Assembly: GCA_029891345.1 (NCBI GenBank)
Contig: CM056997.1
Location: forward strand, 219,542,172-219,606,171
Origin: Dryococelus australis
Taxonomy: Eukaryota > Arthropoda > Insecta > Phasmatodea > Phasmatidae
Direction: 5' to 3'
DNA: 64,000 nucleotides
The position numbers and the translations under genes are program-made. Each line of letters begins with the position of its first letter. The first letter of the stretch is position 1. The notes under the pieces are model-generated. The model ran no database searches. It was not told where the DNA came from and worked only from the letters and a program-made list of their open reading frames with translations. This document shows positions 11,320-20,981 of this stretch, piece after piece.

Positions 11320-13520
11320 ATGAATGTTTCTTTACTAACAAACTATGTGAGTAGCTGTGAGCATAAAACTGGCCTTGCATTTTTATAAGGTAAGCATATT
11401 CAAATATGCATATTGTAAAAAGCAAACATATTAGAGTGTGGAAAGTGAGAAAAAAAAACAAAAAAAAAAAAAAAAAACAAGGTAGTTGTGAAAAATGTGG
11501 GAAAAGATTTGTATTCAGTGCCACGGATATATATTCTTATTTTCTAATGTATTATAGACTACTGTATTGGGTTACATAGTTTCAAATGATCGTTCAGCCA
11601 TTTTTTTCTATAAATTTTTGACTACCAAACCCTGTGAAAAGCATAATGTTTAAAAATGTAATTGAATTTTTATCTGTTGAAAACAATAAAATAAATATAG
11701 TTTAAAATGTAAATATATTAAAAATTCAAATTTTTATATATACATATAATTTAAACTAAGTCTAAATCAGTAGCAAAATGATTTTTTTGTTATTAAATTA
11801 CAGTTGACATGAATTGTGGCAGGTTAAAGGTTTAATTTAACCTGATTTCATGATAGCTGAATTACAGCGGGTGTGAGCTGACGAGCTATCATTGGCTGGG
11901 ACAAGCACAATTAGGACTAAGAGGATTAAATTGTGCTTTTTAAATGGGAAGAGACAACCGTTATTTATTCCTGTGAGTACTTATTGCCCTTATTCTGATG
12001 CATGATAGTGTGACGGCGCATACATCCCCTTTGTATCGTGAAATTAGGTTTGGTTAGGTTAGCGCGTCGGCATTTACCACGACTGAATGCAGACAGTATG
12101 CCCGCATTACTATTTCCATGATAACATACTACTTTGCACAGCCCTTTAAACAAAGTATAAATCACTGACGTTACCCATTCATGTACGAAGAGGATACAAC
12201 ACCATGGCCATATACAGGTGATAACAATTATATACGACGTATCACGGTGCTCAAAGTAAACAAATTATCTCAGTGCCTTACGCAATATATATTTTCATAC
12301 TATTGTAAACTAAAACAATTTAAGCTTTGCAAAATCAAAATATTCTGTTACCGGTAGCATACTCCTCGGACAGTTTCTTTGAAACGGACGCTATTCTTGA
12401 TAATTACATTTTTGGTTGGTTATGTGTGTAATTTTTTTCGTGGAATAGTTTCAATAGCGGTTTTCAATCGCCTGAGTTCGAAATAAATTTTGCTGGTTCA
12501 CAGTGGGGGAAAAAAACACATTTAAGAAATAATTTCAGTGTTCACTCAGGTAGTTCAATAGTATTCACAAAAACAGAATTTCGATTTATTTTTAGTAAAA
12601 ATACTATAATGCTACCTATACTTCCTGCCATTTCTAGTTTCGTGGAACATAAGCTATAAAAAAAATCAAGGTGTGGTGTTTTCCACTTTGCTGTTCCCCA
12701 GCAGATTATCTTGGTTTCTCGCCGATCCACAAGTAACGAAACGTTGACATCTGCTGTTGTAGAATGTGTGCTGTCGTTTTGTAGAATGTGTGCACTTATA
12801 TGATAATTTTTCCAGGGGGACGGGATAGTCTGAAAGTATAATTTCAGCAGAGCATCAGAAAACTTGCACGGGGATAGGCATCGTGGGGCGGGCGTCGGAT
12901 ACGTCACGACGGCGTCTTCTGCAGGTACAGCTTGAGCGTAGAAAACTTGCACGCCATCTTCCACAGGGGCGGGCGTCGCCAGGGTGGGCGCCGCGAGGGC
13001 TCGTTAGTGGTGGGCCTTGCACCAGCCCCTGTGGTGCGGAGTATCGGTAACCGAGTTGGTATAGCCATCTAAACACTCCTTCAATGGAAGGCAGTCCTGT
13101 ATATCTTCGTCCATCTATAGGTGGGCTGGCAAATACTCGAATTTGGCCGAAATTTTGTATGGTGAGCAAACCAGGAGAAATGCTTTCGGCAGGTACGGCA
13201 ACTCGTCCTGTTCGTCCAATGCACTACATGAACGCATCCATCCAAATGCCAAAATAATGTAAAGGATAGTATGACCGCTCAGGCAAAATGCATACATTTA
13301 TAAGAGAGAGGTAAACTTTCCCGACAGGAGCTCGGAGTGCCTATTTTAAAGAGTTTAAGGAGGGGATGACAAGGTCTCCATAATTAAAGTAGTTAGTCTT
13401 CGATTGGTCGATTATATTAGTGGGGATGGGGGCCTGCTGACTAATAAGTTTATGAGAAGCATTGAATCGAATGAAGTTAAGTAATTAACCAATGATAATT
13501 ATTGGCGAGGATGGAGCGAA
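11320..13520. other. Unannotated stretch, with a CpG-rich island-like segment
   Basis: Mostly AT-rich with a poly-A tract near 11,450-11,477. The segment 12,840-13,060 is unusually GC- and CpG-rich (gggcgggcgtcgg, ggtgggcgccgcgagg) compared with its surroundings. Overlapping frames exist on the minus strand here (12,964-12,542 and 13,169-12,855), but neither shows a known domain and both are compositionally arginine/proline-rich, so I do not call a gene. A promoter, an exon or a GC-rich retroposon fragment are all possible. Confidence 0.35.
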
Positions 13521-13521
13521 C

Positions 13522-13609
13522 ATGACTAACTGGTCGAACGAATGTGACTAACTGGTCGAACGAAAGTGACTAACTGGTCGAACGAATGTGACTAATTGCT
13601 CGAACGAAG
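13522..13609. repeat. Tandem repeat, 22 bp x 4
   Basis: Unit gtgactaactggtcgaacga plus two bases, four near-identical copies. The same words (ctaattggtcgaa, ctaattaatcgaat) recur singly at about 13,830-14,030, so an older, wider array probably existed. Confidence 0.9.
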
Positions 13610-15807
13610 GTTTCCGAAGATACCCGAGAAATTAGTCAATTAAATATATTGAAGAGGATGGTAGAGTTCGAGTGAACGCCTCTGATTGGGGTAAACGAAT
13701 TCTTTTATGATGTCTAAGAAATCGGCCAATGGGAAAATAGGGTTGGGGTGGAGGGCGACAACAGTGCAACCTATATAAAAAAAAATAACGAATATGACCA
13801 TCACCTGGTGGGAGTGGAACGTATATGATTAATTAGCTTGACCTAGGATTCGAAAACAAATGTTGTCTACCAACATGGCGGTGGAGAAAATGCGACTAAT
13901 TAATCGAATCGCTTATCAATATAGCCACCTTCGAAACAAATGATGCCTAACAATATTGTGGTCGAACACAGGTGAGAGCCTTCCAAAGTGGCAGTGGAGT
14001 AAATGCAACTAATTGGTCGAACATAGGTAAAAGCCTACTAACATTGTGGCCGTGATGCTTACCAAGACGTCAGTCGAATGAATGTGAGAGAATAACTTCG
14101 AAACAATTGAGCGAAAAATTCAATATGGCAGAATGAGTATTGATAAGAGGGGAGGTTTGAGAGAAAATGAGTAATTGTAGGCGGTGAAGGGATGGAGGCC
14201 CGCCGACTAAACAGTCAATAGTGTAGCAACTGGTTTTTCTTTGCTCTGTTTTAAGGTGTGATTTAATTTTAATTTTAATATTTTCTTTCTTTTTGCACTA
14301 TGTTTATTTATGATTTAAACTTAATTTTCATTGCTTAATTATTTTGTTACAAGAGCTATAAGTCATCATACCATTACCGAAACTCAGCTAGGTTTTAAAT
14401 AACTAAAATATTCTTTGGGCATGATTTAATGTTTTTTAGTGTATTTGTCTATTACAGAGCCTACACCTTGCTCGCAGGAAACGCTGCTTGATAATGGCGA
14501 ATAACATAACTGAAAATAAATTTGTTTGGAATAAAATATAGAACAGAAGAAAAATGGTTCGTCTAAAGAAAGTTCTGCAAGAATATTGATGACATATTTC
14601 GTTGCATAAAGTTTAAATTATTTTGAAAGGAAGATTATAATTAATCATTGTAAACTATTAACAAAACGTTTTATTTCCAGAAGAAGAAGATTATTATAAA
14701 TACGTGAAATTTGCAACCTGTTTTAGTTTGCAGATAAATTTGGAAGAAAACTCTGCATAGTATTCAACGATATTCAAGACGGTAAAAAAGATATTCCTGA
14801 CGGCGAGTAGTCCCATCTCATCGAGGAGATCAGATCTCAACTCCAGAGTCGACTAGTGAGCTGCTGTACAATCAAGATCATTGTACGGCTGATCGACGAC
14901 GAAGCACGACGTCCCCACACACGAGAGCAGAGACGACGTACTTCATGAGGTTCCATTAAGTCGGCGAGAGAAGTCCTACAAATAGTTTACCATACAGCGT
15001 CAGATAAGTCCTCTACAAGCCTATTATCACTAAAACTGGATCAGCGATGAAGTTTAGCTAATCTTATTGAAGTGGTCCATGCAATACTGTTGTTCGCTCC
15101 ACTACTGATAATTTAATGTATTACAGTTAGGGTTATTTGATACAGGAATTTCATGATTAGCGTTGACACTATATTCTGATGTATTATTAAAAGAAAAATA
15201 AACCTTACGAGACTATTTAATTCATGTAATTTTGCTTATAATATTTGCTGATCTTTTAGAATTCCAAAAATTATTATTGTTTTTCTTTTATTACGTATAA
15301 TCTTACATTAAATCTGAATACTAAAGAGACACGTGTGTTGGACTGATATATTTATGAATAAGAATATTTTATAATAACTGTGTGGCAGCAAACAGTAGAA
15401 ATAAGAAGCCATCTGGAGCAACTATTAAAATTAGGCTGCTTGTTGAAGTGAACAATTTTAAAGTTAACTTCTTCAATTTAATGCTAGCTGTTACTTTGGC
15501 AATTGGCGACAATTGTCTGCGGGGTGTGGTGCTGGGATTTCTCTGGAAATGTAAGTTCTTAAACACATTAAAAATATTTTTTTAATTTTTAACAATTAAA
15601 AAAATTATGAATTTTATGATTTTAGATTAATGTTTTATAATTTAAATTATGATTTTTAAAATAATTACAATAACAACTTCTTAGTATTATTTTTGTGATA
15701 TTTTGGGTTTTTTCGAATTTTTTGGGTTTTCGAGGTTAAAAGTTAAAGTAAATTGGTCAGGGGTCAAGGGTCAAAGTTACAATATCAGGGTTTAAAGGTG
15801 AATGGAT
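13610..15807. other. Unannotated flank left of the Polinton
   Basis: No supported gene. It continues the decayed ggtcgaac-type repeat to about 14,100 and is otherwise AT-rich. A moderately GC-rich segment at 14,800-15,060 codes for nothing I recognise. Confidence 0.35.
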
Positions 15808-15813
15808 GGCTTC
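15808..15813. repeat. Target-site duplication, left copy (GGCTTC)
   Basis: GGCTTC immediately before the left terminus agtagtatag; the identical hexamer follows the right terminus at 27,481-27,486. Polintons duplicate 6 bp on insertion, so this fixes both ends. Confidence 0.95.
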
Positions 15814-16025
15814 AGTAGTATAGAAATGCCGATTCCGGCACAAACACAAAAAGTGACTCAAAAAGTTCTGTTTGGTTAGATCGTAGTCTTTAGAAAAAAA
15901 TTTGCATTAAACTTTGCGTTTGAGTGTATCTCCAAAAACACGCGTAAAAAGTTGCGGTTGTGCACAACCGCAAAAAAAAAGGGCTTAGAAATTTGAAAAC
16001 GTAAAAAATAAAATATTTTATATAA
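15814..16025 (+). repeat. Polinton left terminal inverted repeat
   Basis: agtagtatagaaatgccgat and the following sequence match the complement of the right end (27,480 inward), including the words cgtagtctttagaaaaa, gttgcggttg-gcacaac and gtaaaa-aataaaatattttatataataaa. It contains a single copy of the 39-bp internal unit that is present four times in the right repeat. It ends just before a small gene that starts at 16,031. Confidence 0.95.
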
Positions 16026-16033
16026 TAAAGATG
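16015..16033 (+). promoter_or_regulatory. Shared Polinton start-site motif, left terminal gene
   Basis: tttatataataaagatgg: the same TATATAATAAA(TG) context found at the starts of the minor capsid, ATPase, PLA2-type, integrase, major capsid and polymerase genes of this element, here with two extra bases before ATG. It lies at the inner end of the TIR, as the polymerase copy does at the other end. Confidence 0.6.
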
Positions 16034-16324
16034 GATCAGTTGCTAAATGTATTAAAAGGAAACTAATAATTTAAGAAACATTCCCAACTTACAATTGGGC
16101 AGTCCTATCCCATAAATCATGCTGAAATAAATTATACACAGTATGGATACAAAGTGATAATTACTTCTGGACATTTTAAAGTAACCTTACCATACAGATA
16201 TGTTCAGATTTTTAATGAAAAAGTTTTACATTAAGTTAATCGTGGGGGTATCAGTTTTGCATATGATGGAATGGTGGATTGTGGTGCTAAACAAATCCAT
16301 TCTATCCGGTTTTTAAAAGAGTAA
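16031..16324 (+). pseudogene. Small TIR-adjacent Polinton protein, 97 codons with in-frame stops
   Basis: This gene is too broken to appear as a long open frame, but a single frame runs 98 codons from ATG 16,031 to TAA 16,322-16,324 with only three internal stops (two adjacent near codon 12-13, one near codon 67). Between them the sequence is protein-like: INHAEINYTQYGYKVIIT, HFKVTLPYRYVQIFNE, GGISFAYDGMVDCGAKQ, IRFLKE at the end. Many Polintons carry a small protein next to the TIR with a similar pattern (a conserved glycine, then beta-strand-rich 'LP-RY' segment); a small nucleic-acid-binding fold is possible but unproven. The start has the element's shared TATATAATAAA motif. Read outward from the left TIR into the element, convergent with the minor capsid gene. 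Confidence 0.6.
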
Positions 16325-16650
16325 ATGATGGTCTTCATATAAATAGACATCAGTTGATTTATATTTTAGCTCATATCTCTATAAAGTTTAAATGATTGGA
16401 TAACCATTAAAACAAAATTATCGCTCTGACTTCGGCAATGTGATACAATATAGTCTAATTAAAAATTTAGATACACATCTCCAAATTCGACATATTAAAG
16501 TAGTTGAAACATTGAATTATTTTTCTAAACGTTTCATTGCACTTTCTATGGAAATATTATTCATCTTTACCACATGAAACTTTAATAGTTTAAAAACTAT
16601 TAAAGTTATTATATATTGAATATGACTACTTCCAACCCAGAAAATATATA
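16325..16650. other. Degenerate interval between two Polinton genes
   Basis: Short plus-strand protein-like pieces (INRHQLIYILAHISIKFK at about 16,340-16,395; LQIRHIKVVETLNYFSKRF at about 16,480-16,535) occur in different frames. This may be the eroded remainder of a further small gene. No assignment is possible. Confidence 0.35.
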
Positions 16651-17374
16651 TCATCTCATCTCTAATACCACTGTTCTTTCGGACAAATAAAAGTTAATTA
16701 ACTTACCTTTTTCATCCTTAATTTAAACTATTATTTCATTAACTTGATTTTTTTGCACTGGAAAAAATAATGGATAAGCTGGTTCGTAATAGATCGTGTC
16801 ACCAAATCCAAATGTTGTTCTTGGTTTAAAAATGTCAATTATGCTAGTTTCTCTATGATTATTTTCATCACGTTTTAATATCATACCATTTATTATATTT
16901 CAGTGTATATTTATTGTTTCAAATGGAGCACATTTTGGAATTGTTTCGCCATTATGGTCCGCATTTACTTTCAGAGTTTTATTATCTAAGAAACCCAAAA
17001 GTTTTCCTATTGAACCCAGTTCTCTAGACTGTAATTTAAGAGTACATTTTACTTTCACTCTGTTTGTTATTTTATCCAGCTCGAAAGCTATATAATTTTC
17101 TTTCCCAACCATTGAATCTACACTAAATGAAAAAATTGCATTTTTTTTTTCCAAGATCTTTTAAGCTATATTGGCCAACTGGAATACCAATTACTGATTC
17201 CATATAATTCTGGCCCACAAAATATAGCTTATTTTTCCCAGAGATAGTGTTATGCATTAGATAAGTTCTATAGAACTGAACTAAAGCCAATGAGTTCACC
17301 TCTATCTCTAAAGAGTAATTTAGTATTTTCTTCAACACTGATTTGTTATCTGTTAGTTTGATTACTTTATTCAT
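16651..17374 (-). pseudogene. Polinton minor capsid protein (penton-type)
   Basis: Starts at ATG 17,374 with the element's TATAATAAATG motif and runs 241 codons or so to TGA at 16,653-16,651. Family landmarks: a beta-rich N-terminal half (IGIPVGQYSLKDL, equivalent to the family's LP-GxYE-EDI), SIGKLLGF in the middle, and YYEPAYPLFFPV near the end, where minor capsid proteins carry P-x-IYYPV. This single-jelly-roll protein forms the fivefold vertices of the predicted capsid. Breaks: a frame change at the A10-12 run around 17,141-17,152 and in-frame stops at 16,902-16,900 and 16,725-16,723. Divergent from the ATPase gene with only about 30 bp between starts, so the two probably share a bidirectional control region. 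Confidence 0.8.
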
Positions 17375-17408
17375 TTATTATATTATTAAAAATATATATT
17401 AATAAATG
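17370..17408. promoter_or_regulatory. Divergent start region between minor capsid and ATPase genes
   Basis: The interval contains tatattaataaatgagc for the rightward gene and, on the other strand, TAATATAATAAATGAAT for the leftward gene. Only 31 bases separate the two start codons. This is the same AT-rich TATA-TAATAAATG context seen at the other genes of the element. Confidence 0.6.
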
Positions 17409-18090
17409 AGCAAGAAAAACATGAAATATGTAGACTGGGATATTAAAATAAGAATACCAGACAAGACGGTATCGACAAAACACCTTGGAGAATTATTACC
17501 TAATAATATTAGATGTTTGATAGTGGGTCCTAGTAACTGTGGAAAAAACTACACTTATGATAGATAATTTTATATATGCTCAGGGATGGTTGGATTTTGG
17601 TACTCTCTATGTGTGTTCAAAAAGTCTGGACCAACCAAAATATATCAATTTAAAGAAAGATATAGATGTAGCATCAAAATTTTTTAATGAACCGATATCA
17701 TACTTCTTTCCATCAAATGAAGAGATGGTTGATGTAAATGAATGTCATAAAGAGTCTGTAATTGTTTTCGATATCATCATACTTGAAAATCAAAATATGG
17801 TAAGGGATTACTTTACTCGCGGTAGACACAAAGATATTGATTGTTTCTATTTAGCTCAGACGTAATCAAAAGTACCTAAGCAGCTGATAAGAGAAAATGC
17901 CAATTTTATTTGCATATTCTGACAAGACAATACAAATCTTAAACATGTTCATAGTGAAATTGTTGGTGGTGATATGCCGTTTGAGAAATTTAAGGAGACT
18001 TGTTCAAAACGTTGGAATAATGAATATGGTTTTGTTACAATAGATATGACTCGTAAGTTAAACAATGGTAAGTATCGTAATAAAATTTAA
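17406..18090 (+). pseudogene. A32/FtsK-like genome-packaging ATPase
   Basis: About 228 codons, the normal length for Polinton packaging ATPases. Residues 1-40 lead to a Walker A P-loop, LIVGPSNCGK, encoded at about 17,515-17,548; SKSLDQPKY and FFPSNEEM follow, then ESVIVFDIIILENQ at the Walker B position (usually VFDD; the second acidic residue is Ile here). Further on are RGRHKDIDCFYLAQT (sensor-like), LIRENANFICIF and HVHSEIVGGDM, all typical. In the family this ATPase pumps DNA into the capsid. Breaks: one extra A in the A6 run at 17,543-17,548 inside the P-loop shifts the frame, and stops lie at 17,863-17,865 and 17,920-17,922; after the shift the rest stays in one frame to TAA 18,090. 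Confidence 0.9.
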
Positions 18091-18172
18091 GACTTCTTAA
18101 ATTCTTAGATTATAAGTAATTTTTGTTTTTAATGGAAGTGTTTCTATTAAAAACTATCATAATCTGATCTTT

Positions 18173-18715
18173 TTAAATGTATTCATATACCATAACTATT
18201 TCAATAAACTCAATTGTACCTTCTGGTACATTGTGGGCTTTTAGTATTTTAAAATATATCATATCATCAGGGTATAATTCAAAAGTTTTATACATGTCAA
18301 TTTTCTACCGTTCATGGTATAAGTTGATAACACTTTTATATTTTTCTGGTTTTATTATTATTTCAACTATAGTTCCATCTCTTATAAAAAACATTATATT
18401 CGATTATCAAAGTAAAATAATTTTTCTTTTGAACTGTATTTTCCAACTATACGAATAATGTTAATTCAGTTTTTATGATAGTACTCTAAATTGATTGCAT
18501 CCATCGGTGTAATGGGATCTCACACACGTCTTAGTCTCTTTTGTTCGAAATCTACTTACAAGTTAAGCTTTATCCAATTATCTTTTATTTCTTGTCAGTG
18601 TGGCTATAAAGTCGTTGAACTGTGTGTAGGAAACAAAATCATTAGGATTTATCTTCTCAGTAGTTGTATCATTGTCCGTGTGTTCTTTAATTTTATCTTC
18701 AATCCAAGAGCTCAT
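18173..18715 (-). pseudogene. Unassigned small Polinton gene, about 180 codons, broken
   Basis: A 45-codon open frame starts at ATG 18,715 (MSSWIEDKIKEHTDND...) and stops at 18,578. Further along the same strand a 74-codon frame (18,394-18,173) with a single TAG at 18,307-18,305 reads FIRDGTIVEIIIKPEKYKSV, then YKTFELYPDDMIYFKILKAH. The two are probably the ends of one protein, with short protein-like pieces in shifted frames between them. The C-terminal half looks like a compact alpha/beta domain. Position next to the protease and the minor virion genes suggests a structural or assembly role, but I do not recognise the family. Confidence 0.45.
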
Positions 18716-18806
18716 TAATGCATTTCCACCTATATCCTTTGATTATTAATAGTGAAATAATATTTGAAAATTTAAAATTATGTGAAAAGTTATATACCAC
18801 AATTGC

Positions 18807-19525
18807 TCACAAATGACGAGTAGTTACTTGATTGAAATCTCGATTTCTATGATCGTTATAAAAAATATTACTTCCAAGATATGCTATTAATTGTCGGGGT
18901 GGGTTTCCACCAAAATGAATCAAAATAATATTTGTTGTTTGCTCTTTTCCAATAGCATACCCTGTGTGCACCAGAGTTTGTTGAATTATCTAGATTAACA
19001 ATCCCACATGTATTATCGAGTGGCGTGTTAAGTAGCTCATCGATCATAAATACAAATCGAAAATTTTTTAATATTTAATTTTTTATCCATTTGATCAATA
19101 TCAAAGTTACTGAGTGGAGTAATTTTTTTAACATGCTTACCCCACTTAACTTTCTTCAATCCCTTGCCGTATTCCTCCATAGCTAAACTATGCCTGTGTT
19201 GTACTTCCAATTCTTGGTTTTTCTTCTTAGCATTAATTACTGATGTAGCGATAGATGATGCACCACTAGCTAACGCTCCTAGAGATCCCAATGCTGCAAA
19301 AATTAAGGTTAAATATCCACCCTTGTGAACTGTCAGACCATTTACAGTTTTAATTTCTTTGGACATTTTCTTAAGCTGTGGAACTGAAATTGTGATAGTC
19401 ATCCCTTTGTCCTCCTTTAATTTCATGTTTTTATGTTCCAGTTGGTCTTTCATTAGGAAAGAATCAATATTCAAACCCTTCAACTCCTCGTTAGGAACTT
19501 GAAATACAATGTTTTTTACTTTAAT
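18807..19525 (-). pseudogene. Hydrophobic virion-type segment fused to an adenain-like cysteine protease
   Basis: N-terminal part (19,525-19,060): charged segment, then a Gly/Ala-rich hydrophobic stretch (YLTLIFAALGSLGALASGAS) followed by a Lys-rich helix (NAKKKNQELEVQHRHSLAM) and KGLKKVKWGKHV, reminiscent of membrane-active small virion proteins of adenoviruses and common in Polintons. The same frame runs on into the protease start LSNFDIDQMDKKLNI, then shifts at the A6 run near 19,053 into FRFVFMIDELL, TCGIVNLD and GAHRVCYWK (catalytic His present; the usual Trp after it is Arg) and YYFDSFW. Another shift leads to LIAYLGSNIFYNDHRN and a TGA at 18,809-18,807 near the place where the catalytic Cys is expected; I do not see that Cys. 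The likely start codon is mutated: TATAACAAATT stands at 19,532-19,523 where other genes have TATAATAAATG. In relatives the protease matures the capsid proteins. Confidence 0.8.
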
Positions 19526-19545
19526 TTGTTATAATAAATATTTTA

Positions 19546-20967
19546 TCATTTCATTTTAATTCCCCAGCCAAGCTTATGTTTAATATGCATCGCAGATCCA
19601 GTAACACCAGCCCACAATCTCTCATTGAGATCAGCATCTGAACTTAACAATCTTTTGAATGCTTTATTTTCTAGTTCTTCATCAGCTACATACCTTTCAG
19701 CTAGATCTTTATGATGATGATAAGCTATATCATGTTCCATTGTAGCCACATCTAGTGGATTAATGGGTTTATCACCACTCTCAATTCTCTCTTTTAGTCT
19801 AGTACCCGGACCTAAGTACTAATAACCGGGTGCATGCAACTCAAAAGATAGTTAATTTATTATGTCATTGAGTAACCCTTTTCCGTGATGCTTCGACTCC
19901 CAAAAAGTATGTGGTATTGTGTTTAACATTCGTATGAGATATGGTATACCTTTTGAACTATTCACAACAAAGTCACTAAGCTTGCTGTTGAGCATATTCA
20001 TTTTTCCAACTTTTTCATTGTAAAAGTTATCATTTCCAGCATTCTCTTCGCCATAAATAACGAGAAGTCGATCCATAAGCATCCTAACATCATACATCCA
20101 TACGTATTCTTTGGGATAGCCTGTATATTTCTTTATACCTTTCCCTTGTTTAGGTGAGGGATGTTTCTTTTTAATCGAATTGTAAATAGGTTTAACGATA
20201 ATTAATATAATTTATTACCTTTACTCGATTTTGGCATTCCCAAGTTTGGATCATTGTTTTGAAAAATTGTGTTTGTATCTGCTTGGATATGACTAAGTGT
20301 TCAAAGTCGGTTGCAGTGTAGTCATTTTCTGTTACTTTCTTACTAGTTAGTAATTTCATCAAACCATCAGTTCCAGTGTATGTTCGGTGTTTCACAGTAA
20401 ATTTGTCATTGTTGAATGTTACTTTGCTATCAACAATATACAATCTACCTTTATCAGCCTTTAGTCCAAAAACATCGTCTTTGCAGTCATTTAAGAAATT
20501 GGCCACCCTCTTATCAATAAATGTTGTTTTGTTGTCAGTTAACTGTGAGTTATTAGTTTTCTAATGCCCCAATGCTTCGTCATAGCGTTCATCATCATCG
20601 TCAGTGCATTTAACGCCATCATCATAGTGTTCATCGTCATAGCGTTCATCGTCATCGTCAATGTGTTCATCGGTGTATGTTTTACCAAACAGTTTTCTTT
20701 CAAAAGATGTTTCTTTTGGTGTCTGTGGATAGTCTAAATGCTTAACAGCAAATGGAACAAGTTCTTATATTAAGTTCTTATTCTCATTTGTTGAGTGTCC
20801 AATTTTTGTCCCAAATATTCTACTGCATCTATCAACGGTTGATCATGTTTTTTATTTTTATCATATTCATCTTGGTGAAATTTTCTAAAAATTTTAAACT
20901 TTTCAATTAGCTGTCTTCTTCTCTCTATATTCTTCTTTATATTGCTTACAATTTTTTGTTGTCTCAT
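19546..20967 (-). pseudogene. Polinton virion protein: coiled coil, acidic region, conserved domain, PLA2-like domain
   Basis: Starts at ATG 20,967 with TATATAATAAATG. Order along the protein: a Lys/Arg-rich coiled coil (RQQKIVSNIKKNIERRRQL, to about 20,770); a very acidic stretch rich in DDDDERYDDEHYDD (about 20,690-20,580); a domain with DSKVTFNNDKFTVKHRTYTG and DGLMKLLT (20,506-20,192); a Gly/Lys linker and helix-rich part (20,165-19,852); and a parvovirus VP1-type phospholipase A2-like domain with YLGPGT (calcium loop) and EHDIAYHHHKDL (His-Asp catalytic pair). Such PLA2-like domains help virions cross endosomal membranes in parvoviruses; the role here is inferred. Breaks: stop at 20,772, a shift near 20,760, a stop near 20,565, a shift between 20,190 and 20,100, stops at 19,854-19,852 and just before YLGPGT. 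Divergent from the integrase gene with 11 bp between starts. Confidence 0.8.
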
Positions 20968-20981
20968 TTATTATATAAATG
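20964..20981. promoter_or_regulatory. Divergent start region between PLA2-type protein and integrase genes
   Basis: ctcatttattatataaatg: read leftward it is TTATATAATAAATGAG (start of the minus-strand gene), read rightward TTATATAAATG (start of integrase). The palindromic TTTATTATATAAA core puts two start codons 11 bp apart, the tightest example of the element's shared motif. Confidence 0.65.

Noticed and set aside
12542-13169. Two overlapping minus-strand frames in the GC-rich island
   Set aside because: Arginine/proline-rich composition from CpG-rich DNA, no recognisable domain, and the frames overlap each other.
18177-18718. Two plus-strand open frames in the Polinton
   Set aside because: They are the antisense of the minus-strand gene at 18,173-18,715, which has the more protein-like content.
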